Made by a program: the position numbers and the translations under genes
Source of the DNA: Pontibacter roseus DSM 17521
GTDB lineage: Bacteria; Bacteroidota; Bacteroidia; Cytophagales; Hymenobacteraceae
Length of the DNA stretch: 64,000 nucleotides
Direction: 5' to 3'
Assembly (NCBI RefSeq): GCF_000373265.1
Contig: NZ_KB890768.1
Coordinates: 88,663 to 152,662, forward strand
Part shown: piece by piece, positions 44,322 through 52,235 of the stretch
Layout of the letters: each line of letters starts with the position of its first letter
Position numbering within the stretch: the first letter of the stretch is position 1
Notes under the pieces: model-generated
Database searches by the model: none
Told to the model about the DNA's origin: nothing
Seen by the model: only the letters and a program-made list of their open reading frames with translations

Positions 44322-44651
44322 TGCTTCTACGGGTAGCACACAGCCTGAGACGAAACCTAGTATAGACAAATGCCAGGTATAGGCGCCCGCATGGGAGCCT
44401 GTTCAGGTATAGATCAGTCACCAGTAACACGATTTCCTTCCTTGGCTATACCTGCTTTTCATAAATATCTGATTTTCTGCGAGTAGCTACTTGCGTACGC
44501 CTCAGCCATTTAGCTTATACCTATAAGGTATAAATGGTAAAGTGGTATCAACACCGTGTGCAATTGTAAAATTTTTATCGTATATTGTAAAAAAAATAAT
44601 GAACCTATATGCTGCTGCAGGTGTAGTTAGTATATAATTAAACATCACACA
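44322..44651. other. Long leader/spacer before the cold-shock gene
   Basis: 330 bases without a gene. It contains several GGTATA/TATACC words, the near-palindrome TTATACCTATAAGGTATAA at 44515-44533 (8-bp arms) and an AT-rich stretch at 44560-44640 before the ATG. Cold-shock genes often have long structured leaders, so part of this may be untranslated mRNA. Confidence 0.5.
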
Positions 44652-44843
44652 ATGAATAACGGAACAGTAAAATTCTTTAATGACCTGAAAGGGTTCGGGT
44701 TTATTAAGGAAAACGATTCAGATCAGGAGTACTTTGTACACGTGTCTGGCCTAGTGCATGAAATCCAGGAGAATGACAAAGTAACTTTTGACTTGCAAGA
44801 AGGAAGAAAGGGACTAAACGCGGTTAACGTAAAGCGTGCTTAG
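44652..44843 (+). CDS. Cold-shock protein (CspA family)
   Basis: 63 residues forming one cold-shock domain. RNP1-type KGFGFI is at residues 13-18 and RNP2-type YFVHVS at 27-32. It should bind single-stranded RNA and DNA, and act as an RNA chaperone. Conserved closing segment KGLNAVNVKRA. A second CSD gene lies 433 bases downstream on the same strand, with a small gene between. Confidence 0.93.
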   Translation: MNNGTVKFFNDLKGFGFIKENDSDQEYFVHVSGLVHEIQENDKVTFDLQEGRKGLNAVNVKRA

Positions 44844-44868
44844 TTTTCACATATAAGCCATCTCGGGG

Positions 44869-44896
44869 AAGCCTTACGTTCTGTAAGGCTTTCTTT
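44869..44896 (+). terminator. Terminator of the cold-shock gene
   Basis: A 9-bp stem AAGCCTTAC/GTAAGGCTT with a 5-base loop, followed by TCTTTTT. Confidence 0.82.
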
Positions 44897-44991
44897 TTGC
44901 GCCACTTGCGTAAACGAGATGGTTGTCTCTCCTCGTTGGAGCCGGTTCCAGGCTCAGTTTTGTATCTAAGTTTAACCTTAACCCCACCGAG

Positions 44992-45219
44992 ATGAATCGA
45001 AAGTACCTAGTAGACACCACCACCCGCGAGTACATATGCGTAGCCCTGCAGAAAGGGCAGGAATGGACGCCAAACAACCAGGAATCACTCCCTGAGTTCA
45101 TGGACTCCCGCACCAACAAAAGCAACCCTGACTTCGAACTCCTTTCAGGCGAGTACAACGATAACTCCTTCTTTGAGAAGTGGATACGCAACGGCACTAA
45201 TTTCCTCTTCAGGTACTAG
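44992..45219 (+). CDS. Small hypothetical protein between cold-shock genes
   Basis: 75 residues from ATG 44992; an in-frame upstream start at 44923 is less likely because it falls just after the terminator. The protein is soluble, begins MNRKYLVDTTTREYICVALQ and ends in an aromatic-rich GTNFLFRY. No known motif. Its position between two CSD genes may be coincidental. It ends 56 bases before the second CSD gene, so the two could share a transcript. Confidence 0.6.
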   Translation: MNRKYLVDTTTREYICVALQKGQEWTPNNQESLPEFMDSRTNKSNPDFELLSGEYNDNSFFEKWIRNGTNFLFRY

Positions 45220-45275
45220 TGCGCCACACAGGCCAAGAAATATCAACACAGAAAAAATAGAACACCGAACACTAT

Positions 45276-45728
45276 ATGGGTAGATCACAAGAGACTTTCA
45301 GTAAAAAAGAGAAAGAAAAGAAAAAGCTAAAGAAGAGACAAGACAAGGAGCAGAAGAAAGAGGACAGAAAAGCCAACTCCGACAAAGGGAAGGGCATTGA
45401 CGAAATGCTGGCCTACGTGGACGATGAAGGCAACATCACCTCCACTCCTCCAGACCCGAAGAACAAGAGAGTCATCAAGCAGGAGGACATCCAGATTGGT
45501 GTTTCGAAGCAGGCTGAGGCTGACCCGGCTGACCTGATTCGAAAAGGCACAGTGGCTTTCTTCAACGACTCGAAAGGCTATGGTTTCATTCAGGACCATG
45601 TAAGCCAGGAGCGCGTGTTTGTTCACCAAAACGGTTTGGTAGACAAAATCAAAGAGAACGACAGAGTGACCTTTGAGGTGGAGATGGGACACAAAGGACT
45701 CAACGCAGTCAATGTGAAACTGGCTTAG
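45276..45728 (+). CDS. Cold-shock-domain protein with long basic N-terminal extension
   Basis: 150 residues. The first ~45 residues are almost entirely Lys, Glu, Asp and Arg, and are predicted to be a charged helix. A linker rich in acidic/Pro residues follows. The CSD occupies residues ~89-150, with KGYGFI and VFVHQNG as RNP1/RNP2. The extension would give extra RNA or ribosome contacts. Similar extended CSD proteins occur across Bacteroidota. No terminator is evident directly after it. Confidence 0.88.
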   Translation: MGRSQETFSKKEKEKKKLKKRQDKEQKKEDRKANSDKGKGIDEMLAYVDDEGNITSTPPDPKNKRVIKQEDIQIGVSKQAEADPADLIRKGTVAFFNDSKGYGFIQDHVSQERVFVHQNGLVDKIKENDRVTFEVEMGHKGLNAVNVKLA

Positions 45729-45852
45729 CTCTCGCTATACCTTGATTCTTTTTCAACAGTAAATTATAGGCGCACCCCCTACATCAGCCGGCCAGGCTAC
45801 AGTATTGGCAGCAGGCTAGGCAGATTAAGGGGACTTGCGCCATATTGCCCCT

Positions 45853-45877
45853 GCTATACCTAGCCCTAGGGTATAGC
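45853..45877. repeat. Imperfect palindrome upstream of the AraC gene
   Basis: GCTATACC (45853-45860) and GGTATAGC (45870-45877) flank TAGCCCTAG, about 138 bases before the AraC start. It may be an operator, or two ordinary copies of the frequent TATACC word. Confidence 0.35.
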
Positions 45878-46014
45878 CCTGAGGCCGGCCTGGCTGGATT
45901 TCAAATGTACTGGCCATTCCCCTTCGGCCTTTCCCTTGTAATCACTATCTTCACCGCTGCGTATAGTTCTGTCCGGCACTTCATCCAGTCCGGTACCACT
46001 CGAACGAGGGCAAG

Positions 46015-46902
46015 ATGGAAAACAAGAAGTTCTACAGTGGTCTGTATGGCACCCACTCCATTGAGTTCGCCAAAGGGCTTGTCCATGTCTACCCCTTCGG
46101 TGAGATTGGCAAGAACCACCACGGTCAAGTAAAGCCGCACGCCCACAACAACCTCCTGCAGATTTTCCTTATCACCACTGGTGTTACTCAGTTCAGGTAT
46201 GGCCAGTTCAACACCTCTGTCGCAGGACCCGCTTTCATAGCCGTGCCCAAGAATGTGGAGCATGGATTTAAGCACCAGGGAGAGGTGAGCGGCTGGATTG
46301 TCAGCCTATCGGACACTGTGCTGGAGCACATGCTGCAACGCGAAGCGGAGGTGTTATTCGGGATGGACGAGCTACTCATCGTTCCTGTTGCATCGGATGA
46401 TGTTGAGGCCTCCAATGCCTTTGAAACCCTGCAGAAGTGCGTGGCCGAATACCAGAGCGAACTACCGGGCCGCCTGCTGATGCTGCAGTACCTGGTGGGC
46501 CAGGCGCTTATTCAGCTATACCGCATCTATTGCAAGGGCCACCAGACGTTAACTTCTTCCGACAATGCCAGCAAGGTGTACTTCAGAAGGTTCCAGCAGC
46601 TCATCAAAGCAGGCAACACCTACAAGAAAACGGTGGAGGAATATGCCCGGGACCTCCACATCTCTACCGGCCACCTTAGCCGGGTGTGCAGGAGCATCGC
46701 CGGGAAATCCCCTAAAGACATCCTCATCGATTATTTTATCACGGAGGCGCAATTGGCCTTGTCTGATATTGACAAGAACATTGCCTCTATTGGTTACTCG
46801 CTTGGTTTTGATGACCCCGCTTACTTCGCCAGGCTCTTCAAAAAGCGCACCGGCTTGACTCCCATGGCCTTCAGGAAACAAATTGGCGTCAAAGGCTCCT
46901 GA
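46015..46902 (+). CDS. AraC-family transcriptional regulator (PobR-like)
   Basis: 295 residues. The N-terminal cupin-type sensing domain (HAHNNLLQIFLITTGVTQF, VPKNVEHGFKHQG) is followed by a C-terminal double helix-turn-helix. This includes STGHLSRVCRSIAGKSP, then ASIGYSLGFDDPAYFARLFKK, which is the AraC signature. It precedes the catechol-degradation operon by 148 bases on the same strand, so it most likely activates that operon in response to an aromatic or muconate-type inducer. The PobR-like label rests on overall form, not a search. Confidence 0.9.
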   Translation: MENKKFYSGLYGTHSIEFAKGLVHVYPFGEIGKNHHGQVKPHAHNNLLQIFLITTGVTQFRYGQFNTSVAGPAFIAVPKNVEHGFKHQGEVSGWIVSLSDTVLEHMLQREAEVLFGMDELLIVPVASDDVEASNAFETLQKCVAEYQSELPGRLLMLQYLVGQALIQLYRIYCKGHQTLTSSDNASKVYFRRFQQLIKAGNTYKKTVEEYARDLHISTGHLSRVCRSIAGKSPKDILIDYFITEAQLALSDIDKNIASIGYSLGFDDPAYFARLFKKRTGLTPMAFRKQIGVKGS

Positions 46903-46976
46903 GGGTGCCCTCCTCTACATGTTCGATTTGTCTAATTATTAGAGCAAGTATCCTAACTCACTGGAATCTAAAGCGT

Positions 46977-46984
46977 TAAATTTG
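46977..46984 (+). promoter_or_regulatory. Candidate minus-7 box of the cat/pca operon (TAAATTTG)
   Basis: A perfect TAnnTTTG match, 66 bases before the catB ATG. A transcript would start near 46991, immediately before the palindrome at 46993-47028. No clean TTTG minus-33 element is seen, which fits an activator-dependent promoter. Confidence 0.6.
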
Positions 46985-46992
46985 TATAGATG

Positions 46993-47028
46993 GTGAGTGT
47001 TTACTTACACACGTAGGTAAACACTCAC
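46993..47028. promoter_or_regulatory. 36-base near-perfect palindrome in the catB leader
   Basis: GTGAGTGTTTAC (46993-47004) and GTAAACACTCAC (47017-47028) are exact reverse complements. The 12 bases between them continue the stem by four more pairs (one G-T) around ACAC, so 15 of 16 pairs match. It lies between the minus-7 box and catB, ending 22 bases before the ATG. It could be an operator for a dimeric regulator or an mRNA hairpin; there is no T-run, so a simple terminator is unlikely. Confidence 0.7.
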
Positions 47029-47050
47029 TAGACAACCTTACCGCCTGCAA

Positions 47051-48172
47051 ATGAGAGATGTCCAGATTGAGAGAGTTGAGACGATTATAGTAGACCTCCC
47101 CACCATACGCCCGCACCACCTGTCCATGGCCGTCATGCGCAAACAGACAATGGTCATCGTTCGCCTGTTCTGCAGCGACGGCATTGAAGGCATTGGCGAG
47201 GCGACCACCATAGGCGGGCTGAGCTACGGCGATGAGTCGCCGGAGGGCATGAAACTTACCATCGACACCTACATTGCCCCCCTGCTGCAAGGCAAATCCG
47301 CGCGCAGCGCCAACGCCCTCATGTCGCTGCTCGACCACCACATTCAAGGGAATTACTTTGTTAAATCTGCTATTGAAACCGCGCTGCTGGATGCCCAGGG
47401 AAAACGCATTGGAGTGTCGGTGGCGCACCTGCTCGGCGGAGCCGTGACGAAGACGCTGCCCGTGCTCTGGACCCTGGCCAGCGGCGACACGACCAAGGAC
47501 ATTGAGGAGGCGCATGCGCTGCTGGCTGACGGCCGGCACAAAGCCTTTAAACTGAAGATAGGCCGAAAGCCCCCTAAGGAAGACATTGCCCATGTAGCGG
47601 CCATCAAAGAGGCTGTGGGCGCAGATACGGTGGTGACGGTGGATGTGAACCAGGCCTGGTCCGAGAGTGTGGCTAAGCAAGGTATAGCGCAACTGCAGCT
47701 GGCAGGTATAGACCTGATTGAACAACCCATCCATAAGACGAACTTTGACGGGCTGGCGCGCCTCACCCGGTATTTTGAGGTGCCCATCATGGCCGATGAA
47801 GCGGTGGCCACCGTGTCCGACGCCTTCAAACTGGCCAAGGTCGGAGGAGGCAGCGTGTTTGCCCTGAAAATCGCAAAGGCTGGCGGTCTAGTCAATATTC
47901 AGAAGCAGGCCGCCATCGCCCAGGGCGCAGGTATAAGCATTTACGGGGGCACTATGCTGGAGGGCACCATCGGCTCGGTGGCCTCGGCGCAGGTGTTCAG
48001 TACCCTTCCCACCCTGGACTGGGGCACCGAATTGTTCGGCCCCCTCCTGCTCACCGACGATATTGTGAAGACCCGCGTCAGGTATGGCAACGGCGTCATG
48101 GAGATTCCGCAGGGCCCGGGCCTTGGTATAGAACTGGAACTGAATCAAGTAGAGAAATATAAAAGAAAATAA
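47051..48172 (+). CDS. catB: Muconate cycloisomerase
   Basis: 373 residues of the enolase superfamily. It converts cis,cis-muconate to muconolactone, step two of catechol ortho-cleavage. The capping domain covers residues 1-130, and the barrel carries the KxK motif in FKLKIGRK, the metal ligands in VTVDVNQAW, LIEQPIHK and IMADEAV, and the base lysine in FALKIAKAGG. The neighbouring catC and catA genes confirm the muconate specificity that the fold alone does not. First gene of the operon; catC begins three bases after its stop. Confidence 0.93.
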   Translation: MRDVQIERVETIIVDLPTIRPHHLSMAVMRKQTMVIVRLFCSDGIEGIGEATTIGGLSYGDESPEGMKLTIDTYIAPLLQGKSARSANALMSLLDHHIQGNYFVKSAIETALLDAQGKRIGVSVAHLLGGAVTKTLPVLWTLASGDTTKDIEEAHALLADGRHKAFKLKIGRKPPKEDIAHVAAIKEAVGADTVVTVDVNQAWSESVAKQGIAQLQLAGIDLIEQPIHKTNFDGLARLTRYFEVPIMADEAVATVSDAFKLAKVGGGSVFALKIAKAGGLVNIQKQAAIAQGAGISIYGGTMLEGTIGSVASAQVFSTLPTLDWGTELFGPLLLTDDIVKTRVRYGNGVMEIPQGPGLGIELELNQVEKYKRK

Positions 48173-48175
48173 GCC

Positions 48176-48472
48176 ATGTTATTCCACGTGCACATGATTG
48201 TGAACATCCCCCTGGATTTGGACAAAGCCTATGTGGATGATTTGAAAGCCAAGGAGAAGGCGCTATCCCAAGAACTGCAGCGCCAGGGCAAATGGACGCA
48301 CATCTGGCGCATCGCCGGACAGTACGCCAACATCAGCATCTTCAACGTGGGCAGTGCCGGCGAACTGCACGACCTCCTGATGTCGCTGCCGCTGTACCCG
48401 TTCATGCAGGTGGAGGTGACGGCCCTGTGCCAGCACTACTCCTCTGTCAAGGACGAGGAGTCAGCCCACTAA
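48176..48472 (+). CDS. catC: Muconolactone delta-isomerase
   Basis: 98 residues, the usual size for this enzyme. It shifts the double bond of muconolactone to give beta-ketoadipate enol-lactone. The N-terminus MLFHVHMIVNIPLDL and the segment LQRQGKWTHIWRIAGQYANI match the family, as does the closing LPLYPFMQVEVTALC. It forms a decamer of ferredoxin-like folds in known homologues. It starts three bases after catB, which suggests translational coupling. Confidence 0.94.
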   Translation: MLFHVHMIVNIPLDLDKAYVDDLKAKEKALSQELQRQGKWTHIWRIAGQYANISIFNVGSAGELHDLLMSLPLYPFMQVEVTALCQHYSSVKDEESAH

Positions 48473-48517
48473 CCATACCTTAAAACAAAAAAGCTAACCT
48501 ATAAAAGAACCAAGATT

Positions 48518-49435
48518 ATGGAAAGAAGTCAGATAGATGCCGTTATTGAGAAGATTACCTCAACCGAACACCCGGGCGAAGGCTCAGAGCGCGTGAAGGA
48601 AATCGTAAACCGCCTGACCCGGGACCTGTTCTACGCCATTGAGGACCTGGACATACAGCCGGAAGAGATTTGGAAGGCCGTGGACTGGCTCACCAACACC
48701 GGCAAAGCGAACGAATGGGGTCTGGTGGCTGCAGGCATCGGTCTGGAGCACTTCCTGGACCTACGCATGGACGAGGCCGAGGCGAAGGCAGGAATAACGG
48801 GCGGAACGCCGAGAACCATAGAAGGTCCGCTGTATGTGGCGGGCTCGCCGGAATCAGTAGGGTATGCTGAACTGGAGACCGTGCCGGAAGAGGGCGCAGA
48901 AAGGCTTTACATGCAGGGCCAGGTGCTGGATGAAGACGGTAAGCCCGTGCCCGGGGCCAAGGTGGAGGTATGGCATTGCAACCTGCGGGGCATGTACTCC
49001 ATCTTCGACTCCTCCCAACCGCCCTACAACCTGCGCAGGGCCATCATCACCGATGAGAACGGCAGGTATAGGTTCAAGAGTTTCCTGCCGGTAGGGTATA
49101 GCTGCCCGCCAGGTGGCAACACCGACCAGCTACTCAAAGCCCTTGGCCGCCATGGCAGCCGCCCTGCGCACATCCACTTCTTCGTGACCGCTCCCGGACT
49201 CCGCAAACTCACCACGCAAATAAACATCGAAGGCGACCCGCTCATCTGGGATGACTTTGCCTTTGCGACCCGCCCAGAACTGGTCCCTCACATCACGCGC
49301 TACACCAGGGAGGAGGCCAAGGAGCAGTTCGGTATAGAAGAGCCGTTCGCCTCCATTGACTTCGACTTTGAAATGCACCATGAGGCGGAAGGCGTGTTTG
49401 ACACGGACATTGAAAGAACCAGGGGCTTGAGATAA
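48518..49435 (+). CDS. catA: Catechol 1,2-dioxygenase (intradiol)
   Basis: 305 residues. It opens the catechol ring between the hydroxyls to cis,cis-muconate using non-heme Fe(III). The N-terminal helical dimerisation domain fills residues 1-100. The expected iron ligands are present: Tyr160 (RGMYSIFD), Tyr194 (LPVGYSCPP), His218 and His220 (RPAHIHFF). The order catB-catC-catA matches many catechol clusters. No gene that makes catechol lies in the window, so catechol must come from another locus or from outside. Confidence 0.95.
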   Translation: MERSQIDAVIEKITSTEHPGEGSERVKEIVNRLTRDLFYAIEDLDIQPEEIWKAVDWLTNTGKANEWGLVAAGIGLEHFLDLRMDEAEAKAGITGGTPRTIEGPLYVAGSPESVGYAELETVPEEGAERLYMQGQVLDEDGKPVPGAKVEVWHCNLRGMYSIFDSSQPPYNLRRAIITDENGRYRFKSFLPVGYSCPPGGNTDQLLKALGRHGSRPAHIHFFVTAPGLRKLTTQINIEGDPLIWDDFAFATRPELVPHITRYTREEAKEQFGIEEPFASIDFDFEMHHEAEGVFDTDIERTRGLR

Positions 49436-49440
49436 ACATT

Positions 49441-50250
49441 ATGCCGACCATCAGCCTATCGAACCACACGTGCTTCTATACCTTTGAGGACTCCGGGAAG
49501 GCCGAAACCATCGTGTTCTCCAACTCCCTCGGCACGGACCACACCATGTGGGACCCGGTGGTGGCCATTCTGCGCCCCCACTTCAATGTGCTGCGCTACG
49601 ATACCCGCGGCCATGGGCAGAGCACCATTCAGGGAGAAGAGGTGAGTGTAGCCGCGCTGGGGCAGGACGTGCTGGGCTTGCTGGACCACCTGCGACTGGA
49701 TAAGGTACATTTCTGCGGTCTCTCCATGGGCGGGCTGATAGGCCAGTGGCTGGGGATACATGCCCCGGAGCGTTTCAAGAAAATCATCCTGGCCAACACG
49801 TCAGCCAAAATCGGCACGGCAACTGGCTGGAACGACCGCATCCAACAGGTGCGGGCGCAGGGACTGGAGATTTTGCTTGATGGCACGGCACAGCGGTGGT
49901 TCACGCCCTCCTTCCAGGAGCAGCACCCAGAGATGGTGACAGACATCCTGCGCAAGTTTGGACAGAACTCCGCACAGGGCTATGCAGCCAACTGCGCCGC
50001 CGTGCGCGACGCTGACTTCCGGGAAGAGCTGCACCAGCTTCAGGTCCCTACCCTGGTTATCAGCGGCCTGCAGGATGAGGTGACTACACCGGCAGATGGC
50101 GATTTCTTGGCAAGCACTATACCGGACGCGCGCCATGTGCAGCTGGACGCCAACCATTTGTCCGCTGTGGAGCTTCCCGATGATTTTGCCCGGGCGCTTA
50201 TTCAATTCGTACAGAACGAAGGACACTTATATTTAAAACTCTATTCATAA
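49441..50250 (+). CDS. pcaD: 3-oxoadipate enol-lactonase
   Basis: 269 residues, alpha/beta hydrolase. It hydrolyses beta-ketoadipate enol-lactone to beta-ketoadipate. The family start ([15 protein letters not shown]), the elbow CGLSMGG with Ser95, the acid in [11 protein letters not shown] and the His in DANHLSAVE are all visible. It starts five bases after catA and ends eight bases before the CoA-transferase gene. No fusion with PcaC (carboxymuconolactone decarboxylase) is seen, which fits the catechol rather than the protocatechuate branch. Confidence 0.93.
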   Translation: MPTISLSNHTCFYTFEDSGKAETIVFSNSLGTDHTMWDPVVAILRPHFNVLRYDTRGHGQSTIQGEEVSVAALGQDVLGLLDHLRLDKVHFCGLSMGGLIGQWLGIHAPERFKKIILANTSAKIGTATGWNDRIQQVRAQGLEILLDGTAQRWFTPSFQEQHPEMVTDILRKFGQNSAQGYAANCAAVRDADFREELHQLQVPTLVISGLQDEVTTPADGDFLASTIPDARHVQLDANHLSAVELPDDFARALIQFVQNEGHLYLKLYS

Positions 50251-50258
50251 GGCTACAG

Positions 50259-51605
50259 ATGAAATCAGTACCACAGATAACCCTCGAAGAAGCCGTTGCC
50301 TTGGTCAAGGATGGCGACATATTGCTACAGGGTGGCTTCGGCATGACGGGCAACCCGGTGCACCTGATGCACGCCCTGGCCGAGACTAGTACCAAAAACC
50401 TGACGTTCATCGGCAACAACGTGGGTGAGGCAGGTATAGGCGGAGGCCGTCTGCTACGGAACGGCCAGCTCAGGAAGATGATTGGCTCCTTCTTCACCAG
50501 CAACCCGGAAGCGGTGAAAGCCGCGCAGGAGGGCCAGGTAGAGTATGAACTGCTGCCGCAGGGTACGCTCGCCGAAGCCATCCGCGCAGGCGGTGCCGGC
50601 ATCGGAGGTTTCTTCACACCCACTTCCGCAGGTACCGAGTTGGCCAAGGGTCGCGAGACAAAAATCATTCAGGGCAAGGAGCAGGTATACATTGAAGGCA
50701 TCCGTGGGAACGTGGCATTTGTGCGTGCCTGGCGGGCCGACACGGCCGGCAACCTGACCTACCGGATGACGGAGCAGAACTTCAACCGTGCCATGGCCAC
50801 CGCCGCCGACCTGGTCATCGCGGAGGTGGAGGAGATTGTGCCGGTAGGTGAAATCGCACCGGAGCACATCCATACGCCTGGCTCTTATGTGGACTACCTG
50901 GTGCAGGCCACGCTCACGCTGGAGGATTTAGGTTCCTCGGCTTCGGTATCCTCCTCCAGAAAAGCGAGTGAGAAGCGCATGAACATGGCCCGGCGTGCCC
51001 TGAAGGAGCTGAAGAAAGGCGACGTGGTGAATCTGGGAATCGGTATACCTACCCTGGTGGCTGATTTGATTTCGCCGCAGGATGGCATCATCATGCACAC
51101 CGAGAACGGCATGCTGGGCGTCGGACCGGTCCCCACGGACGGGGGTGGTGCGATGGACTACCCGGTGAATGCGGGCAAGATACCCGTGACGGCGCTTCCG
51201 GGCTCCAGCTATTTCGATAGCGCCGAGTCATTCGCTATGATTCGTGGAAAGCACGTGGACATTGCTGTGATGGGCGGTCTGGAGGTAGATGAAAAAGCGA
51301 ACCTGGCCAACTGGGCGGTACCGGGCCAGCCGCTGCTAGGTGTGGGCGGCGCCATGGATTTGGCCTCCGGCGCCAAGATTCTCATCATCACCATGATGCA
51401 TACCGAACGGGACGGCTCACCCAAGGTAGTGCCTACCTGCACCCTGCCGCTGACGGCGCTCCAGGCCGTGGACATGCTGATTACCGACCTGGCGGTGTTC
51501 CGCTACCTAGACGGACAACTGACTCTGACTGAACTCATGCCAGGCTCCTCCCTGGAGGAGGTGCGGGAAAAGACATCGGCTAAGTTCGTGGAGAGGCTGG
51601 CGTAA
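50259..51605 (+). CDS. pcaIJ: 3-oxoadipate CoA-transferase, fused A and B subunits
   Basis: 448 residues. Residues 1-225 correspond to the A (PcaI) subunit, with GGFGMTGNP near the start. Residues ~238-448 correspond to the B (PcaJ) subunit, with the catalytic Glu282 in [10 protein letters not shown] serine-rich linker ([12 protein letters not shown]) joins them. The two halves are separate genes in many Proteobacteria; here they are one chain. It moves CoA from succinyl-CoA to beta-ketoadipate. The fold is shared with acetoacetate CoA-transferases, but operon context points to 3-oxoadipate. Confidence 0.9.
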   Translation: MKSVPQITLEEAVALVKDGDILLQGGFGMTGNPVHLMHALAETSTKNLTFIGNNVGEAGIGGGRLLRNGQLRKMIGSFFTSNPEAVKAAQEGQVEYELLPQGTLAEAIRAGGAGIGGFFTPTSAGTELAKGRETKIIQGKEQVYIEGIRGNVAFVRAWRADTAGNLTYRMTEQNFNRAMATAADLVIAEVEEIVPVGEIAPEHIHTPGSYVDYLVQATLTLEDLGSSASVSSSRKASEKRMNMARRALKELKKGDVVNLGIGIPTLVADLISPQDGIIMHTENGMLGVGPVPTDGGGAMDYPVNAGKIPVTALPGSSYFDSAESFAMIRGKHVDIAVMGGLEVDEKANLANWAVPGQPLLGVGGAMDLASGAKILIITMMHTERDGSPKVVPTCTLPLTALQAVDMLITDLAVFRYLDGQLTLTELMPGSSLEEVREKTSAKFVERLA

Positions 51606-51674
51606 GGTATAGCGACCATCTCCTTCAGCACCTGAAGGGTCGGTAAACTTGCAGCGCATACGGAAAATCCGGCG

Positions 51675-52223
51675 ATGAATAGTACATATTACCTGCATGC
51701 CATGATGAACAGATTCCTGAGGTATAGCATAGGCTCTGATTTGGTCATCTACGGCGTCAGGTGCACCATCGGGTTCCTGGTTGGCTATTGGCTATACCTG
51801 AGTTTCCCTCAATTTGAGCTCTATTGGACGCTTATCTCCATTATCCTGGTCATATCGCCGGAGGAGAAAGATGCCCGAAGGCTCACGCTGGAGCGCTTCA
51901 AAGCTAACCTGATTGGCTCCAGCGTCGGGCTAGTCTGCTTTCTGCTGCCGGCGCCGGAAGTGTTTAGGATGGTATTTGGGATTATCCTTTCCATTGTCAT
52001 CTGCCACTTCTTCCACCTGATGGGGGTGGCACGGACGGCGGTGGTGGCGCTCATCATCGTGCTGATTCACGAACAGCTCACTACCCTGACATACTGGGCC
52101 GCCGTGGAACGATTCCTGTCGGTGACGCTCGGTTGCCTCATCGGCCTCTCCGTGACCACCTCCACGGCCTACCTCACCATGCGCCTGCGAAAAGGCACAG
52201 CCCTTGAAGAACAGATAAAATAA
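51675..52223 (+). CDS. Half-size FUSC-type (aromatic acid exporter-like) membrane protein
   Basis: 182 residues with about five membrane segments (VIYGVRCTIGFLVGYWLYL, YWTLISIILVISP, ANLIGSSVGLVCFLLP, VFGIILSIVICHFFHL, ARTAVVALIIVLIH and a last helix). The E-x-x-x-A-R-R-LTLERFKANLIGSSVG block is typical of the FUSC/ArAE family, in which full-length proteins are at least twice as long. It lies between pcaIJ (69 bases) and pcaF (12 bases), inside the catechol operon. Movement of an aromatic acid or pathway intermediate is a plausible inference. ATG 51702 is an alternative start. Confidence 0.8.
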   Translation: MNSTYYLHAMMNRFLRYSIGSDLVIYGVRCTIGFLVGYWLYLSFPQFELYWTLISIILVISPEEKDARRLTLERFKANLIGSSVGLVCFLLPAPEVFRMVFGIILSIVICHFFHLMGVARTAVVALIIVLIHEQLTTLTYWAAVERFLSVTLGCLIGLSVTTSTAYLTMRLRKGTALEEQIK

Positions 52224-52235
52224 AACCTGAAAACC

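Noticed and set aside
46993..47028. Palindrome read as a terminator of the AraC gene
   Set aside because: It lacks a T-tract and lies downstream of a consensus minus-7 box for catB; a leader or operator role fits better, although attenuation is not excluded.
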